Origin: Paranoxybacillus vitaminiphilus
GTDB taxonomy: Bacteria; Bacillota; Bacilli; Bacillales; Anoxybacillaceae
NCBI RefSeq assembly: GCF_003259935.1
Contig: NZ_QLMH01000003.1
Span: forward strand, 218,628-282,627
Length of the DNA stretch: 64,000 nt
Direction of reading: 5' to 3'
Under the pieces are notes generated by a model that saw only the letters and a list, made by a program, of their open reading frames with translations, ran no database searches and had not been told where the DNA came from. Position numbers and translations under genes: made by a program. Of the stretch, positions 9,307 through 19,740 are shown one piece after another (positions within the stretch are counted from its first letter, which is position 1; the number at the start of each line of letters is the position of its first letter).

Positions 9307-12300
9307 GAGGAATCGTCAAAGGAAAGTGGTTCGTACTGTTGGCGTGGATTGCCGCTCTTGTCGTGCTGATGGTGACGGCGCCGAACATGGCCGATCTTGT
9401 CCGCGAGAAAGGGCAGCTTAACGTGCCAAAAGGCTACTCGTCTTCGCTTGCGATGGATATTTTAAACGAAGTGCAAAAGAAGGAGAACAAAGGAAGCGAA
9501 CTGTCAACAGCACTTGTGTTTTACCGCAAAGGAGGGCTGACGGCCAGCGATTGGAAGGAAGCGGAGCGCGCCGTTAAACAGTTGGAAGCGCAAAAAGAGA
9601 AACTCGGAATTACCGAGATTATCTCCCCGTTTAAAGAAAAGGAATTGAAAGATCAACTTGTTTCTAAAGATGGCACGACGATTTTAACGTCCGTGAAGCT
9701 GGAGCGGAACGGAAGAAGCGCGAAAGAAATAAGCAAGGCGCTTTACAAAGCGATTGATGACCTTTCTGTCGAACATTATTACACGGGTGGCTGGATGATT
9801 GACGAAGACGTTGTCGTCAGCTCGCAGAAAGGGTTGAAAAAGACGGAAGGCATTACGGTTGTGTTTATTTTAGTGGTGTTGCTTGTCGTGTTCCGTTCGT
9901 TTGTCGCGCCCCTCATTCCGCTTGTCACCGTCGGGATGACGTATTTAGTGTCGCAGTCGATTGTCGCTTTTCTCGTGGATCATGTAAATTTTCCGCTCTC
10001 TACGTTTACGCAAATCTTTTTAGTTGCCGTGCTGTTTGGAATCGGAACGGACTATTGTATTTTGCTGTTAAGCCGGTTTAAGGAAGAACTTTCGCAGCAC
10101 GAAAACCGCACGGATGCGATTGTCGCCACGTACCGCACCGCTGGAAAAACGGTATTGTTCAGCGGAATTGCAGTGATGATCGGGTTTGCCGCAATTGGAT
10201 TATCCACGTTTAAGTTATATCAATCAGCTGCTGCGGTGGCGGTTGGGGTAGCGGTGCTCCTTGTTGCGCTGATGACGTTGGTGCCGTTTTTTATGGCGGT
10301 GCTTGGTCCAAATCTGTTTTGGCCGGCGAAAGGAAATTTAGAGCATAAACAAAGCCGCTTATGGGATGCCGCGGGACGGTTTGCGTTTGCTAGACCGCTC
10401 ATTGCGTTAGGCATCGTTGCGGTCATTACCGTTCCGGTGTTGGCGACGTATGATGGGGATTTGTCATTTGATTCCCTTGAGGAAATTGGTGATGACTATG
10501 CGTCCGTCAAAGCGTTCAACATTATCGCTAAAAATTTTAATCCTGGCGAAGCGATGCCAACACAAATCGTCATGAAAAACGATGAAGCGATGAACTCGCA
10601 AGAATATTTTGCCCTTATTGAAAAAATCAGCCGTGAAGTCGAAAAAATCGATGGTATCGACAAAGTGCGTTCTGTTACACGCCCGACTGGGGAGCCAATT
10701 GAACAATTGTTTGTCACCGAGCAAGCGAAAAGCTTAAAAGATGGTCTTGGACAAGGAAAAGAAGGGATTGAGAAAATCAACTCTGGACTAAGTCAAGCGA
10801 GCAAACAGCTTTCCGCATCCGCGCCAAAATTAAAACAAGCGACAAACGGTATGGAAGAGCTTGCATCAGGAACGAAGCGGCTCAAAATGGGTGTTAGCGA
10901 CCTTCAAAAAGGACTTGCGCAAATTGAACAAGGCATTCGCAGCGGTTCGATGGGAGCTGGCGAAATCAAAAAAGGATTGGCAACAATCAAGGATAATGCG
11001 AAAAAGTTAAAGCGAGGCGCTGAGCAGTTGCTGCAAGGATATGAAAAGGCGGGTGCCGGGCTCTCTTCGCTTATCAGCCAGTATGAACAACTGCAAGACG
11101 GCATGAACACCCTATCGGAGCAATTATCCTCGGTGAGCGCATCGTTGAATCATATAGAGCAAACACATCCAGAGCTGCAACAGGATCCAGAATATCAGCG
11201 AACAAAAATGATTGCGGCGGGATTAGCACAACGATCCCAGCAAATGACTGCAGGTTTTACGCAATTAAATACCGCACTCAAACAGGCAAGCGCTGGAGTC
11301 CGTCAAGCGAACGGCTCGTTTGCGCAGCTTATCAGCGGCCAAAAAGCGTTGGTTGATGGGATGACCAAACTGATCGCCGGGCTTGATGAACTGCAAAAAG
11401 GGATGGATAAAGCAGCAAATGGACAGCGTCAAGTAATCGGGCGTCTTCCGCAGCTGTCGAATGGATTAAGCGAAGTGAACGCTGGGCAAGAACAGCTGCT
11501 GCGAGGATTTTCCCAATTAGACGGGCAAATGAGTCAATTAATTACAGGGCTTGATCAAAGTGCCGACGGTCTTCGGAAAGTATCGAAAGGCCTAGGTTCC
11601 GCAGAAAGCTATTTATCCGAGCTTGCGTCTTCGCCAAACAAAGAAATGACAGGCTGGTATTTGCCGAAACAAGTGCTTGAAAGCAAAGAATTTGCCAAAG
11701 CGCAAGATGCGTATATGTCCAAAGACAAAAAAGTCGTGACGTTTGATGTGATTTTCGATGAAAACCCGTATTCCACATCGGTGTTGAACAAAATCGATGA
11801 TATTAAACAAGCAGTTGAGCGTGCGGTGAAAGATACGAAACTCGAAAATGCAAAAGTTGCCGTTGGCGGAGTGACGAGCATTTATTCCGATTTGCACACG
11901 ATTTCGTCGAATGACTACTCCCGCACCGTTGTGTTGATGCTTGCCGGCATTGCGCTTATTTTAATCGTTTTGCTTCGTTCGTTGATTATGCCGATGTATT
12001 TAATTTTATCGCTTATTTTGACGTACTACACATCGATGGCAGTAACCGAGCTTATTTTTGTCAATGGGCTTGGCTACGCCGGTTTGAACTGGGCGGTATC
12101 GTTTTTCGCGTTTGTCATCTTAATCGCGCTTGGCATCGACTACAGCATTTTCTTGATGGACCGCTTCAACGAATATCGTGACAAACCGGTGCAGGAAGCG
12201 ATGCTGTTGGCGATGCGCAATATGGGAACGGTTATTATTTCGGCCGCTGTTATTTTAGGCGGGACGTTTGCGGCGATGTATCCGTCCGGCGTCTTGTCGC

Positions 12301-12425
12301 TCTTGCAAATCGCGACGATTGTGCTGACTGGATTAATTTTATACGCGCTTGTTGTACTGCCGCTGTTTGTGCCGGTGATGGTTAAAACATTTGGCAAGGC
12401 AAACTGGTGGCCGTTTATGAAGTAA
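9303..12425 (+). CDS. MMPL/RND family transporter, YdfJ/YdgH-like
   Basis: A membrane exporter of 1040 residues. Each half begins with a membrane helix and an extracytoplasmic domain and ends with a cluster of helices; the RND-type motif GIGTDYCILLLSRF is in the first half and ALGIDYSIFLMDRFNEYRD in the second. Between them (about 475-830) is a long low-complexity helical region with repeated Gln/Leu/Ser-rich heptads. GTG at 9303 is chosen over an upstream ATG because GGAGGGA lies just ahead of it and it overlaps the marR stop. Substrate unknown. Confidence 0.93.
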   Translation: MRGIVKGKWFVLLAWIAALVVLMVTAPNMADLVREKGQLNVPKGYSSSLAMDILNEVQKKENKGSELSTALVFYRKGGLTASDWKEAERAVKQLEAQKEKLGITEIISPFKEKELKDQLVSKDGTTILTSVKLERNGRSAKEISKALYKAIDDLSVEHYYTGGWMIDEDVVVSSQKGLKKTEGITVVFILVVLLVVFRSFVAPLIPLVTVGMTYLVSQSIVAFLVDHVNFPLSTFTQIFLVAVLFGIGTDYCILLLSRFKEELSQHENRTDAIVATYRTAGKTVLFSGIAVMIGFAAIGLSTFKLYQSAAAVAVGVAVLLVALMTLVPFFMAVLGPNLFWPAKGNLEHKQSRLWDAAGRFAFARPLIALGIVAVITVPVLATYDGDLSFDSLEEIGDDYASVKAFNIIAKNFNPGEAMPTQIVMKNDEAMNSQEYFALIEKISREVEKIDGIDKVRSVTRPTGEPIEQLFVTEQAKSLKDGLGQGKEGIEKINSGLSQASKQLSASAPKLKQATNGMEELASGTKRLKMGVSDLQKGLAQIEQGIRSGSMGAGEIKKGLATIKDNAKKLKRGAEQLLQGYEKAGAGLSSLISQYEQLQDGMNTLSEQLSSVSASLNHIEQTHPELQQDPEYQRTKMIAAGLAQRSQQMTAGFTQLNTALKQASAGVRQANGSFAQLISGQKALVDGMTKLIAGLDELQKGMDKAANGQRQVIGRLPQLSNGLSEVNAGQEQLLRGFSQLDGQMSQLITGLDQSADGLRKVSKGLGSAESYLSELASSPNKEMTGWYLPKQVLESKEFAKAQDAYMSKDKKVVTFDVIFDENPYSTSVLNKIDDIKQAVERAVKDTKLENAKVAVGGVTSIYSDLHTISSNDYSRTVVLMLAGIALILIVLLRSLIMPMYLILSLILTYYTSMAVTELIFVNGLGYAGLNWAVSFFAFVILIALGIDYSIFLMDRFNEYRDKPVQEAMLLAMRNMGTVIISAAVILGGTFAAMYPSGVLSLLQIATIVLTGLILYALVVLPLFVPVMVKTFGKANWWPFMK

Positions 12426-12428
12426 AGT

Positions 12429-12457
12429 CGGGATCTGGCAAGGATCCCGATTTTTTT
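12429..12457 (+). terminator. intrinsic terminator after the MMPL gene
   Basis: CGGGATC pairs with GATCCCG across a seven-base loop, followed by A and seven T residues. Confidence 0.92.
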
Positions 12458-12532
12458 GAGCATATTTATTGGTGCTTTTGTGAAAGGTAATCTATGATAA
12501 AAGTACGAATTCGATAAAAGGAGGAATAACCA

Positions 12533-13195
12533 ATGAGCAAGCGTGTGCTGATGGTGGTTACCAACCATACAACGATTACCGACGATCATAAAACGGGGCT
12601 TTGGCTTGAGGAATTCGCCGTTCCATATCTTGTCTTTAAAGAAAAAGGATATGACGTGAAAGTGGCAAGCATCCAAGGCGGGGAAGTGCCGCTTGATCCG
12701 CGCAGCATTGAAGAAAAAGACCCAGCTTGGGCAGAAGCTGAAAAAGAGTTGAAAAATACGGCTCGCTTGAGCAAAGACGACGCAACTGGTTTTGATGCGA
12801 TTTTCCTTCCTGGCGGCCACGGGACGATGTTCGATTTTCCGGATAATGAAACATTGCAATACGTCCTGCAGCAATTCGCCGAAGATGGAAGAATCATTGG
12901 CGCCGTTTGCCATGGTCCATCTGGGCTTGTCAATGTGACATATAAGGACGGAACGCCGCTTGTCAAAGGAAAAACGGTAACGGCGTTTACGGATGAAGAA
13001 GAAAGAGAAGTGCAATTAGATGAATATATGCCGTTTTTGCTTGAGTCGACGTTGCGCTTAAGAGGCGCCAATTTTGTCCGCGGTGAAAAATGGACGGACT
13101 TTTCCGTGCGTGACGGCAATTTGATTACGGGACAAAACCCGCAATCAAGCCGAAGCACGGCGGAAAAAGTGGTGGAAGCGCTGGAAGAAAAATAA
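12533..13195 (+). CDS. type 1 glutamine amidotransferase / DJ-1-PfpI family protein
   Basis: A 220-residue protein of the DJ-1/PfpI superfamily. The nucleophile elbow is GAVCHGPSGL, with the reactive Cys followed by His, and an early acidic residue occurs in GLWLEEFAVPYLVF, as in Hsp31-like glyoxalase/chaperone members. GGHGTMFDFPDN precedes the active site. The start ATG follows AAAGGAGGAATAACC. It stands alone between two terminators. Likely handles reactive carbonyl or protein damage; this is family knowledge. Confidence 0.9.
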   Translation: MSKRVLMVVTNHTTITDDHKTGLWLEEFAVPYLVFKEKGYDVKVASIQGGEVPLDPRSIEEKDPAWAEAEKELKNTARLSKDDATGFDAIFLPGGHGTMFDFPDNETLQYVLQQFAEDGRIIGAVCHGPSGLVNVTYKDGTPLVKGKTVTAFTDEEEREVQLDEYMPFLLESTLRLRGANFVRGEKWTDFSVRDGNLITGQNPQSSRSTAEKVVEALEEK

Positions 13196-13206
13196 GGTAT
13201 GTGGTG

Positions 13207-13246
13207 CTACCGCACAAAGGAAATTTCGTTTGTGCGGTAGTTTTTT
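13207..13246. terminator. shared terminator between convergent genes
   Basis: A perfect 12-base-pair stem (CTACCGCACAAA with TTTGTGCGGTAG) with a ten-base loop is followed by six T residues. It lies between the DJ-1 gene (+) and the end of rnhC (-) and overlaps the last codons of rnhC. Confidence 0.92.
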
Positions 13247-14150
13247 ATTGTTTCGCTAGCTGTGCCGCTTTTTTCGTATTGGCGAAATGAAGCTTCGCGC
13301 ACGTTTCGAGAATCGCAGGCCCATGCATTTGGATAAGCTTTGCGGCGGCCTGGTCGACTTGCGCTCCCGCTCCTTTTGGTAATGTCATGCCGACTTCTTT
13401 GCTTAACCGCTCCATTTCCTGCAAAAATACGCAGCGGGCGATCATTGACGCAGCGGCCACCGCAATATGAACCGTTTCCGCCTTCGGGTAGCAATACACA
13501 CGATCGCGAACGACATTTGTTTCGTTTTCGAGGTAGCGGAAATATAAGTCCCGTTCAATAAATTGGTCGATAATGATCTCTTCCGGCTCTATAGGGGAAA
13601 GCTGTTTCATCAGCTTTTCAATCGCTTCATTATGCAATAACGCCTTTATTTTTGTTTGCGGCATTCCACTCCGTTGCCAGTCATTATACATTGGATTGGA
13701 TAGTATGACCGTTTGGTACGGGATCATGCTCATAAGAGCTGGGGCGAGCCGGCGGATGGCTTCATCTGTTAATAGTTTCGAATCTTTTACTCCCATTGCC
13801 GAGATCGCATCCATTTGGTCTTTGGCAATATACGCGGCGGCAACGACGACCGGTCCGAAATAATCTCCGGTTCCGACTTCATCGGAGCCGATTGCCGATG
13901 CAGCGGCCAAACGAGGTTGGGAGGCTGGCGCTTCCTTTTGCTCCGATTCTTTCATCCATTTTGCCGCTTCCTGTTCTGCCTCTTTTCCTTGAAACAGCAC
14001 TTTTCCCGAACGGTAAGCGGTAATCGTGCATCCTGACCGTTTGGCAACGAACAAAGCGCCTGCGGGAAGATGTCCTGTTATATCGGAGGCGTAATGATTC
14101 CGCATCTTTTCAAGCATTGTTGCTGTTGCCGTGATGACGTGATTTGCCAT
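13245..14150 (-). CDS. rnhC: ribonuclease HIII
   Basis: RNase HIII cleaves RNA in RNA-DNA hybrids. The 301-residue protein has the N-terminal TBP-like substrate-binding domain (about 1-80) and the catalytic domain beginning at GSDEVGTGDYFGPVVVAAAY, which holds the first acidic residues; VKDSKLLTDEAIRRLA and the basic helix region follow. The second ATG (14150) is preferred over the one six bases upstream because AGGAG lies nine bases before it and MANHVI fits the family start. It diverges from zapA, as in B. subtilis. Confidence 0.95.
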   Translation of the reverse strand: MANHVITATATMLEKMRNHYASDITGHLPAGALFVAKRSGCTITAYRSGKVLFQGKEAEQEAAKWMKESEQKEAPASQPRLAAASAIGSDEVGTGDYFGPVVVAAAYIAKDQMDAISAMGVKDSKLLTDEAIRRLAPALMSMIPYQTVILSNPMYNDWQRSGMPQTKIKALLHNEAIEKLMKQLSPIEPEEIIIDQFIERDLYFRYLENETNVVRDRVYCYPKAETVHIAVAAASMIARCVFLQEMERLSKEVGMTLPKGAGAQVDQAAAKLIQMHGPAILETCAKLHFANTKKAAQLAKQ

Positions 14151-14271
14151 GGCCATTCACTCCTAATCACCATCGTTTTTTCTTTTGCATATCATAGTAG
14201 TCGTATCTTTTCATTATATCAGCATTCATGGTATGATAAACAATAGGATTTTGAAGAATGGGGGAAATCAT

Positions 14272-14535
14272 TTGGCGGAGCAACAAAAAACGCGGGTGAC
14301 AGTCGATATATACGGGCAGCAATATACGATTGTTGGCACAGAAAGCTCAAGCCATATTCGTTTAGTGGCATCGATTGTCGACGATAAAATGCGGGAGATT
14401 AGCGAGAAAAACCCGACATTGGATATTAGCAAACTAGCGGTACTGACAGCGGTTAACGTTGTTCATGATTATATAAAATTAAAAGAGGAATATGATCGGC
14501 TTTTGCAAAAACTACATAAAGAAAAGGATGAGTAA
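14272..14535 (+). CDS. zapA: cell division protein ZapA
   Basis: ZapA bundles FtsZ filaments at the septum. The 87-residue product has the N-terminal beta domain ([23 protein letters not shown]) and a C-terminal coiled-coil helix ([26 protein letters not shown]). TTG at 14272 is chosen: GGGGGAAATC precedes it and it gives the family length. Frames starting further upstream add non-conserved residues. It is followed four bases later by the cvpA-like gene. Confidence 0.92.
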   Translation: MAEQQKTRVTVDIYGQQYTIVGTESSSHIRLVASIVDDKMREISEKNPTLDISKLAVLTAVNVVHDYIKLKEEYDRLLQKLHKEKDE

Positions 14536-14539
14536 TAGA

Positions 14540-15079
14540 ATGGTCGATCTTCTTTTACTTTTTATCCTTTTAATGGGATTTATGATTGGCCTAAAGCGAG
14601 GATTTATTTTGCAATTTATTCATATGACAGGTTTTATCATTGCGTTTGTCGTTGCGTACTATCATTATGAAAAATTAGTGCCGACGCTCCGATTATGGAT
14701 TCCATATCCAACGTTTGGCGACCCGGAAACGGTGAAACTGTTATTTGAAAGCACACATTTAGACGACGCATATTATCGAGCGATCGCGTTTGCGATTTTA
14801 TTTTTCGCTACGAAAATTGTGATGCAGATTATTGGGTCGATGCTGGATTTTGTGGCGCAATTGCCGCTTCTTCGCAGCATTAACCGCTGGGCTGGCGGAG
14901 CGTTAGGATTTGTCGAAGTATACTTAATCGTATTTTTAGTTTTATACGTTGGTTCGCTTATTCCGATCGAAAGCATACAAACGAAACTCCAACATTCTTT
15001 TATGGCGACAGTCATTGTGAAACATACTCCGTTTTTATCGGATATGCTGAAACAAATGTGGGTTCATTATATGGCGTAG
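14540..15079 (+). CDS. CvpA family membrane protein (YshB)
   Basis: A 179-residue protein with four predicted membrane helices. It begins MVDLLLLFILLMGFMIGLKRG, the conserved CvpA start. The ATG at 14540 with AAAGGATG upstream fits better than in-frame starts inside zapA. Position between zapA and polX is the same as yshB in B. subtilis. CvpA relatives are linked to colicin V production and envelope stress in other bacteria; the role here is not known. Confidence 0.88.
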   Translation: MVDLLLLFILLMGFMIGLKRGFILQFIHMTGFIIAFVVAYYHYEKLVPTLRLWIPYPTFGDPETVKLLFESTHLDDAYYRAIAFAILFFATKIVMQIIGSMLDFVAQLPLLRSINRWAGGALGFVEVYLIVFLVLYVGSLIPIESIQTKLQHSFMATVIVKHTPFLSDMLKQMWVHYMA

Positions 15080-15080
15080 T

Positions 15081-15138
15081 AACTTCTCTATATTCATAGG
15101 GAAGTTTTTTTGTACTTTTTCACAAAAACTTGTATTAT
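15081..15138 (+). promoter_or_regulatory. terminator followed by polX promoter
   Basis: AACTTC (15081-15086) pairs with GAAGTT (15101-15106) and runs into seven T residues, giving a short terminator. Starting in that T run, TTGTAC (15110-15115) and TATTAT (15133-15138) are 17 bases apart, a good sigma-A promoter for polX and perhaps mutS2. Confidence 0.7.
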
Positions 15139-15176
15139 GTTTCGTAGTGGGTTGTACGTATGGGTGGTGGATATAA

Positions 15177-16895
15177 ATGAAAGGAAATAAAAAAGATGTT
15201 ATTCGCCTGTTGGAGACGATTGCGCTATATATGGAAATAAAAGGGGAAAATCCATTTAAAATTGCGGCGTTTCGCAAAGCGGCAAGCGCGTTGGAAGCAG
15301 ATGAGCGGAGCATCACGGAAATAGAAGATTTCACCGCGATTCCCGGCATCGGAAAGGGGACGTCAAGCGTCATTCATGAATTTTTAGAAACGGGCGCATC
15401 GAGCGTTCTCGAACAATTGAAACAGGAAATTCCGGAAAGCTTGCTTACGTTGCTGCGGCTTCCTGGGCTTGGCGGCAAGAAGATCGCAAAGCTGTATCAA
15501 GAGCTGGGCGTTGTTGATATTGCTTCATTGAAAGAAGCTTGCCTCGAACAGAAAGTCCGGCAGCTTCCTGGGTTCGGGAAGAAAACGGAAGAAAAGCTAT
15601 TAGCTGCAATTGAAGAAATCGGCTCCCGCCCGGAACGGCTTCCGTTGGCCTTTGTGCTGCCGATTGCCGAGGAAATAGAACAACAGCTTGAAAGTATGAA
15701 GGGAGTCGTTCGTTTTTCTCGTGCCGGCAGCTTGCGGCGCATGAAAGAAACAGTGAAAGATTTAGATTTCATTATCGCAACGAACGATCCGCAGCTTGTG
15801 CGGGAACAGTTATTGAAATTAAGAAATGTTTCAGATGTCATTGCAAACGGTGATACAAAAGTGTCACTGCAGCTTCGCTATGAGTATGAAATCGCCGTTG
15901 ATTTTCGGTTAGTGACGCCGGAACAGTTTGCTACGACGCTCCATCATTTTACAGGATCGAAAGAACATAATGTTCGCATGCGGCAGCTGGCGAAAGAACG
16001 CGGTGAAAAAATTAGTGAATATGGGGTGGAAAACGCAAAAACGGGAGAGGTGAAAACATTTCCTGATGAACAAGCGTTTTTTGCCCATTTTCACTTGCCG
16101 TACATTCCGCCAGAATTAAGGGAAGACGGAACCGAAATCGACCGCTATCGCGACGAGTATCCGCTTCTTTGCCTTTCCCACATTCAAGGAGATTTGCATA
16201 TGCATTCCACTTGGAGCGATGGAGCATGTTCGATTGAGGAAATGGCGGAAGCATGCCGGAGAAAGGGCTATCGTTATATGGCGATTACTGACCATTCTCA
16301 ATATTTAAAGGTCGCCAACGGGCTGACGGTCGAACGGTTAAAGCGGCAGCGCGAAGAAATTGAACGGCTAAATGCGAAATATGATGATTTTACGATTTTG
16401 GCTGGCGTAGAAATGGATATTTTGCCAGATGGGACGCTTGATTATGATGATGACATTCTTGAAGAACTTGACTTTGTCATTGCTGCGATCCATTCAAGTT
16501 TTTCCCAGCCGCGTGATGTAATTATGAAGCGGCTTGCTGCTGCGCTTCGCAATCGCCATGTTGATCTGATTGCCCATCCGACAGGGCGGTTAATCGGAAA
16601 GCGAGACGGATATGACGTAGATATAGACATGCTTATTGAGCTAGCGCGGGAAACGAATACAGCGCTTGAATTAAATGCGAATCCAAATCGGCTTGATTTA
16701 TCGTATTCTTATTTAAAGAAAGCGCAAGATGCTGGAGTAAAAATCGCGATTAATACCGACGCCCACCATTTGGACATGCTTGACCATATGAAACTAGGAG
16801 TAATAACAGCGCGAAAAGGATGGATTCGTAAGGAAACGGTGATCAACGCATGGTCTCTTGAGGAGCTGCGCAGCTTTTTGCAGCGCAATCGGTAA
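15177..16895 (+). CDS. polX: DNA polymerase/3'-5' exonuclease PolX
   Basis: A 572-residue family X DNA polymerase of the bacterial type, acting in base excision repair. In order: N-terminal 8-kDa-like and helix-hairpin-helix segments (FTAIPGIGKGTSSVI, LRLPGLGGKKIAKLY, LPGFGKKTEEKLL), the polymerase palm (SLRRMKETVKDLDFIIATND), and a C-terminal PHP domain from about 335 (GDLHMHSTWSDG, MAITDHSQ, EMDILPDG, NTDAHH) that supplies the 3'-5' exonuclease. mutS2 follows 52 bases later, so the two repair genes are probably co-transcribed. Confidence 0.96.
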   Translation: MKGNKKDVIRLLETIALYMEIKGENPFKIAAFRKAASALEADERSITEIEDFTAIPGIGKGTSSVIHEFLETGASSVLEQLKQEIPESLLTLLRLPGLGGKKIAKLYQELGVVDIASLKEACLEQKVRQLPGFGKKTEEKLLAAIEEIGSRPERLPLAFVLPIAEEIEQQLESMKGVVRFSRAGSLRRMKETVKDLDFIIATNDPQLVREQLLKLRNVSDVIANGDTKVSLQLRYEYEIAVDFRLVTPEQFATTLHHFTGSKEHNVRMRQLAKERGEKISEYGVENAKTGEVKTFPDEQAFFAHFHLPYIPPELREDGTEIDRYRDEYPLLCLSHIQGDLHMHSTWSDGACSIEEMAEACRRKGYRYMAITDHSQYLKVANGLTVERLKRQREEIERLNAKYDDFTILAGVEMDILPDGTLDYDDDILEELDFVIAAIHSSFSQPRDVIMKRLAAALRNRHVDLIAHPTGRLIGKRDGYDVDIDMLIELARETNTALELNANPNRLDLSYSYLKKAQDAGVKIAINTDAHHLDMLDHMKLGVITARKGWIRKETVINAWSLEELRSFLQRNR

Positions 16896-16947
16896 ACTTG
16901 TTAGGAATCGAATTTGCTGACAATTTTCAAATGGAGGTTTTTCATCC

Positions 16948-19305
16948 GTGCATACAAAAGTGCTTCAAGTATTAGAATTTGATAAAGTAAAAGAGCAGTT
17001 ATTAGAACATGTATCTTCTTCATTAGGAAAAGAAAAGGTGGAAAAACTGTTTCCTTCTTCGAATTTTGCTGAGGTTGTGAATTGGCAAGAAGAAACAGAC
17101 GAAGCGGCAGCTGCCCTTCGTCTGCGCGGGCATGTTCCGCTTGGCGGAATTTTTGACATTCGCGCAAGCGTCAAAAGAGCGAAAATCGGCGGAACGTTAA
17201 GTCCGCATGAATTGCTTGATATTGCAAGCACGATTTATGCAAGCAGGCAAATGAAAAAGTTTATTGAATCATTAAGCGATGAAAACGTGGAACTGCCGCA
17301 TTTATCAGAGTACGTTGAACAAATGGTTGCTTTGCCGGAAGTGGAGCAGGCGATAAAAAATTGCATTGACGATTATGGAGAAGTATTCGATCATGCCAGT
17401 GACCGTCTGCGTTCGATTCGCCAGCAGCTGCGGAGCACAGAAGGAAGAATCCGCGAAAAACTGGAGAGCATGATCCGCTCTTCATCCGCACAAAAGATGT
17501 TATCGGATGCGATTATTACGATTCGCAATGAACGCTATGTGATTCCGGTAAAGCAAGAATATCGCAGCGCTTATGGTGGTATTGTGCATGACCAATCTTC
17601 ATCAGGTGCCACGTTATTTATCGAGCCGCAGGCGGTTGTTGAGTTAAACAACCAGCTGCAGGAAGCGCGTGTGAAAGAAAAGCAAGAAATTGAACGGATT
17701 TTAATTGAGCTGACCGGAAAAGTGGCAGAACATGCTGATGCTCTTCTGATCAATGTTGAAGTTCTAGCGGAGCTTGATTTTATCTTTGCAAAAGCGAAAT
17801 ATGCCAAGAAAATCAAAGCAAGCAAACCGATAATGAACGACCGCGGCTATATTCGTCTGCTTAAAGCGCGCCATCCGCTCATTGACCCGGATGTTGTTGT
17901 GCCGAATGATATTGAGCTTGGCAAAGATTATACAACGATTGTCATTACCGGTCCGAACACAGGCGGTAAAACGGTTACGTTAAAGACGATTGGATTATTT
18001 ACGTTAATGGCGCAGGCGGGGCTGCAAATTCCAGCGCTGGACGGTTCACAATTGGCTGTTTTTCATGCGGTTTACGCTGATATTGGCGATGAGCAGTCGA
18101 TTGAACAAAGTTTAAGTACGTTCTCTTCTCATATGGTCAATATTGTGGATATTTTACGAAACGTCGATAATAACAGCTTAGTTCTCTTTGACGAGCTTGG
18201 AGCAGGGACGGATCCGCAAGAAGGGGCAGCTTTAGCGATAGCCATTCTTGACGAAGTGTATCAGCGGGGGGCGCGTGTCGTTGCAACGACACATTATCCG
18301 GAGCTGAAGGCATACGGATATAACCGAAAAGGGGTTATTAACGCAAGTGTTGAGTTTGACATCGAAACATTAAGTCCGACATACAAATTACTAATCGGTG
18401 TTCCGGGACGAAGCAACGCCTTTGAGATTTCCAAACGGCTCGGTTTGGATGAACGAATCATTGAACGGGCGAAAAACCATATAAGCTCGGAAAGCAATAA
18501 AGTCGAAAATATGATTGCTTCACTTGAATACAGTAAAAAGCGCGCTGAAGAAGAGTTGAAGGAAGCGGAAGATTTTCGAAAAGAAGCCGAGAAGCTTCAT
18601 AAAGAACTGCAGCGGCAAATCATTGAATTCAATGAGAAACGTGACGAACTGATTGAAGAGGCGAAACGAAAAGCAGCGGAGATTGTCAAAGCTTCGCAGC
18701 ACGAGGCGGAACAAATCATTCGCGAACTTCGCCAAATGCAAAAAGAAAAGCTTGCTGAAATTAAAGAGCACGAATTAATCGAGGCGAAAAAACGGTTGGA
18801 AGAAGCTGTTCCGAAGCTGGAGGAGAAGAAAAAAGCGAAGAAAGCAAAAGCCTCTCAACATCGATTCCAGCCCGGTGATGAAGTAAAAGTGGTGAACTTG
18901 AATCAAAAAGGTCATTTAATTGAAAAGGTTTCTGATGATGAGTGGCAAGTGCAAATCGGTATTTTAAAAATGAAAGTAAAAGAGGAAAATCTCGAGTATA
19001 TCGGAACGCCAAAACCGGTAGAAACAAGACCGTTGGCGACGGTCAAAGGAAAAGACTATCACGTTAGTCCTGAGCTTGATTTGCGCGGAGAACGTTATGA
19101 AGATGCCATTGTCCGTGTGGAAAAATACATTGATGATGCGCTTTTGGCTGGATATCCACGCGTATCGATTATACACGGAAAGGGAACAGGAGCTCTGCGT
19201 AAAGGAGTTCAAGAATTTTTGAAAAAACACCGTTCTGTAAAAAATATTCGCTATGGCGAAGCGACAGAAGGCGGTACAGGTGTTACGATTGTTGAATTAA
19301 AATGA
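16948..19305 (+). CDS. mutS2: endonuclease MutS2 / ribosome-rescue ATPase
   Basis: A 785-residue MutS2. It lacks the mismatch-binding domain of MutS and has the core and clamp (about 1-300), the ABC ATPase (about 320-520; Walker [15 protein letters not shown], Walker [22 protein letters not shown]), a long coiled coil (about 520-630), a KOW-like segment and the C-terminal Smr nuclease domain ([25 protein letters not shown]). GTG start at 16948 after ATGGAGG. Known family roles are suppression of recombination and, in B. subtilis, collided-ribosome splitting. Confidence 0.97.
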   Translation: MHTKVLQVLEFDKVKEQLLEHVSSSLGKEKVEKLFPSSNFAEVVNWQEETDEAAAALRLRGHVPLGGIFDIRASVKRAKIGGTLSPHELLDIASTIYASRQMKKFIESLSDENVELPHLSEYVEQMVALPEVEQAIKNCIDDYGEVFDHASDRLRSIRQQLRSTEGRIREKLESMIRSSSAQKMLSDAIITIRNERYVIPVKQEYRSAYGGIVHDQSSSGATLFIEPQAVVELNNQLQEARVKEKQEIERILIELTGKVAEHADALLINVEVLAELDFIFAKAKYAKKIKASKPIMNDRGYIRLLKARHPLIDPDVVVPNDIELGKDYTTIVITGPNTGGKTVTLKTIGLFTLMAQAGLQIPALDGSQLAVFHAVYADIGDEQSIEQSLSTFSSHMVNIVDILRNVDNNSLVLFDELGAGTDPQEGAALAIAILDEVYQRGARVVATTHYPELKAYGYNRKGVINASVEFDIETLSPTYKLLIGVPGRSNAFEISKRLGLDERIIERAKNHISSESNKVENMIASLEYSKKRAEEELKEAEDFRKEAEKLHKELQRQIIEFNEKRDELIEEAKRKAAEIVKASQHEAEQIIRELRQMQKEKLAEIKEHELIEAKKRLEEAVPKLEEKKKAKKAKASQHRFQPGDEVKVVNLNQKGHLIEKVSDDEWQVQIGILKMKVKEENLEYIGTPKPVETRPLATVKGKDYHVSPELDLRGERYEDAIVRVEKYIDDALLAGYPRVSIIHGKGTGALRKGVQEFLKKHRSVKNIRYGEATEGGTGVTIVELK

Positions 19306-19321
19306 TGAAGGAGAGAATGGG

Positions 19322-19729
19322 ATGAACTCCTTTTGGGAAAATGAAATCGTGAAAGTAGCAGCCAATTTTAGCGTAGCCGTTTTATGTATCATCGTGTTTT
19401 TAGCCGTTTTTGAATTAGTGACGAAGTACAAAAACTGGGAAGAAATTCAAAATGGCAATGTGGCTGTAGCGATGGCGACAGGCGGGAAAATTTTTGGTAT
19501 TGCTAATATTTTCCGTTACTCCATTGGCCAGCACGATTCGCTGCTTGCGATGATTGGCTGGGGAGTTTACGGTTTTGTCCTTTTATTGGCAGCATATTTT
19601 ATTTACGAGTTTCTCACTCCAAAATTTAATATTGATCATGAAATTGAAAAAGATAACCGGGCGGTTGGATTTATTTCTATGGTCATTTCTGTCGGTTTAT
19701 CATTTGTAATTGGCGAAGGAATCCAATAG
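19322..19729 (+). CDS. DUF350 family membrane protein (YshE-like)
   Basis: A 135-residue protein with four hydrophobic helices and the DUF350 features MATGGKIFGIANIFRYSI and NRAVGFISMVISVGLSFVIGEGI. It starts 16 bases after mutS2 with GAAGGAGAG upstream and occupies the yshE position. Function unknown; a 27-residue membrane peptide follows immediately. Confidence 0.88.
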   Translation: MNSFWENEIVKVAANFSVAVLCIIVFLAVFELVTKYKNWEEIQNGNVAVAMATGGKIFGIANIFRYSIGQHDSLLAMIGWGVYGFVLLLAAYFIYEFLTPKFNIDHEIEKDNRAVGFISMVISVGLSFVIGEGIQ

Positions 19730-19740
19730 AGGGTGAAAAG

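Noticed and set aside
12140-13015. 291-codon - strand frame over the MMPL end and DJ-1 gene
   Set aside because: It is a shadow of two clear + strand genes and spans their intergenic terminator.
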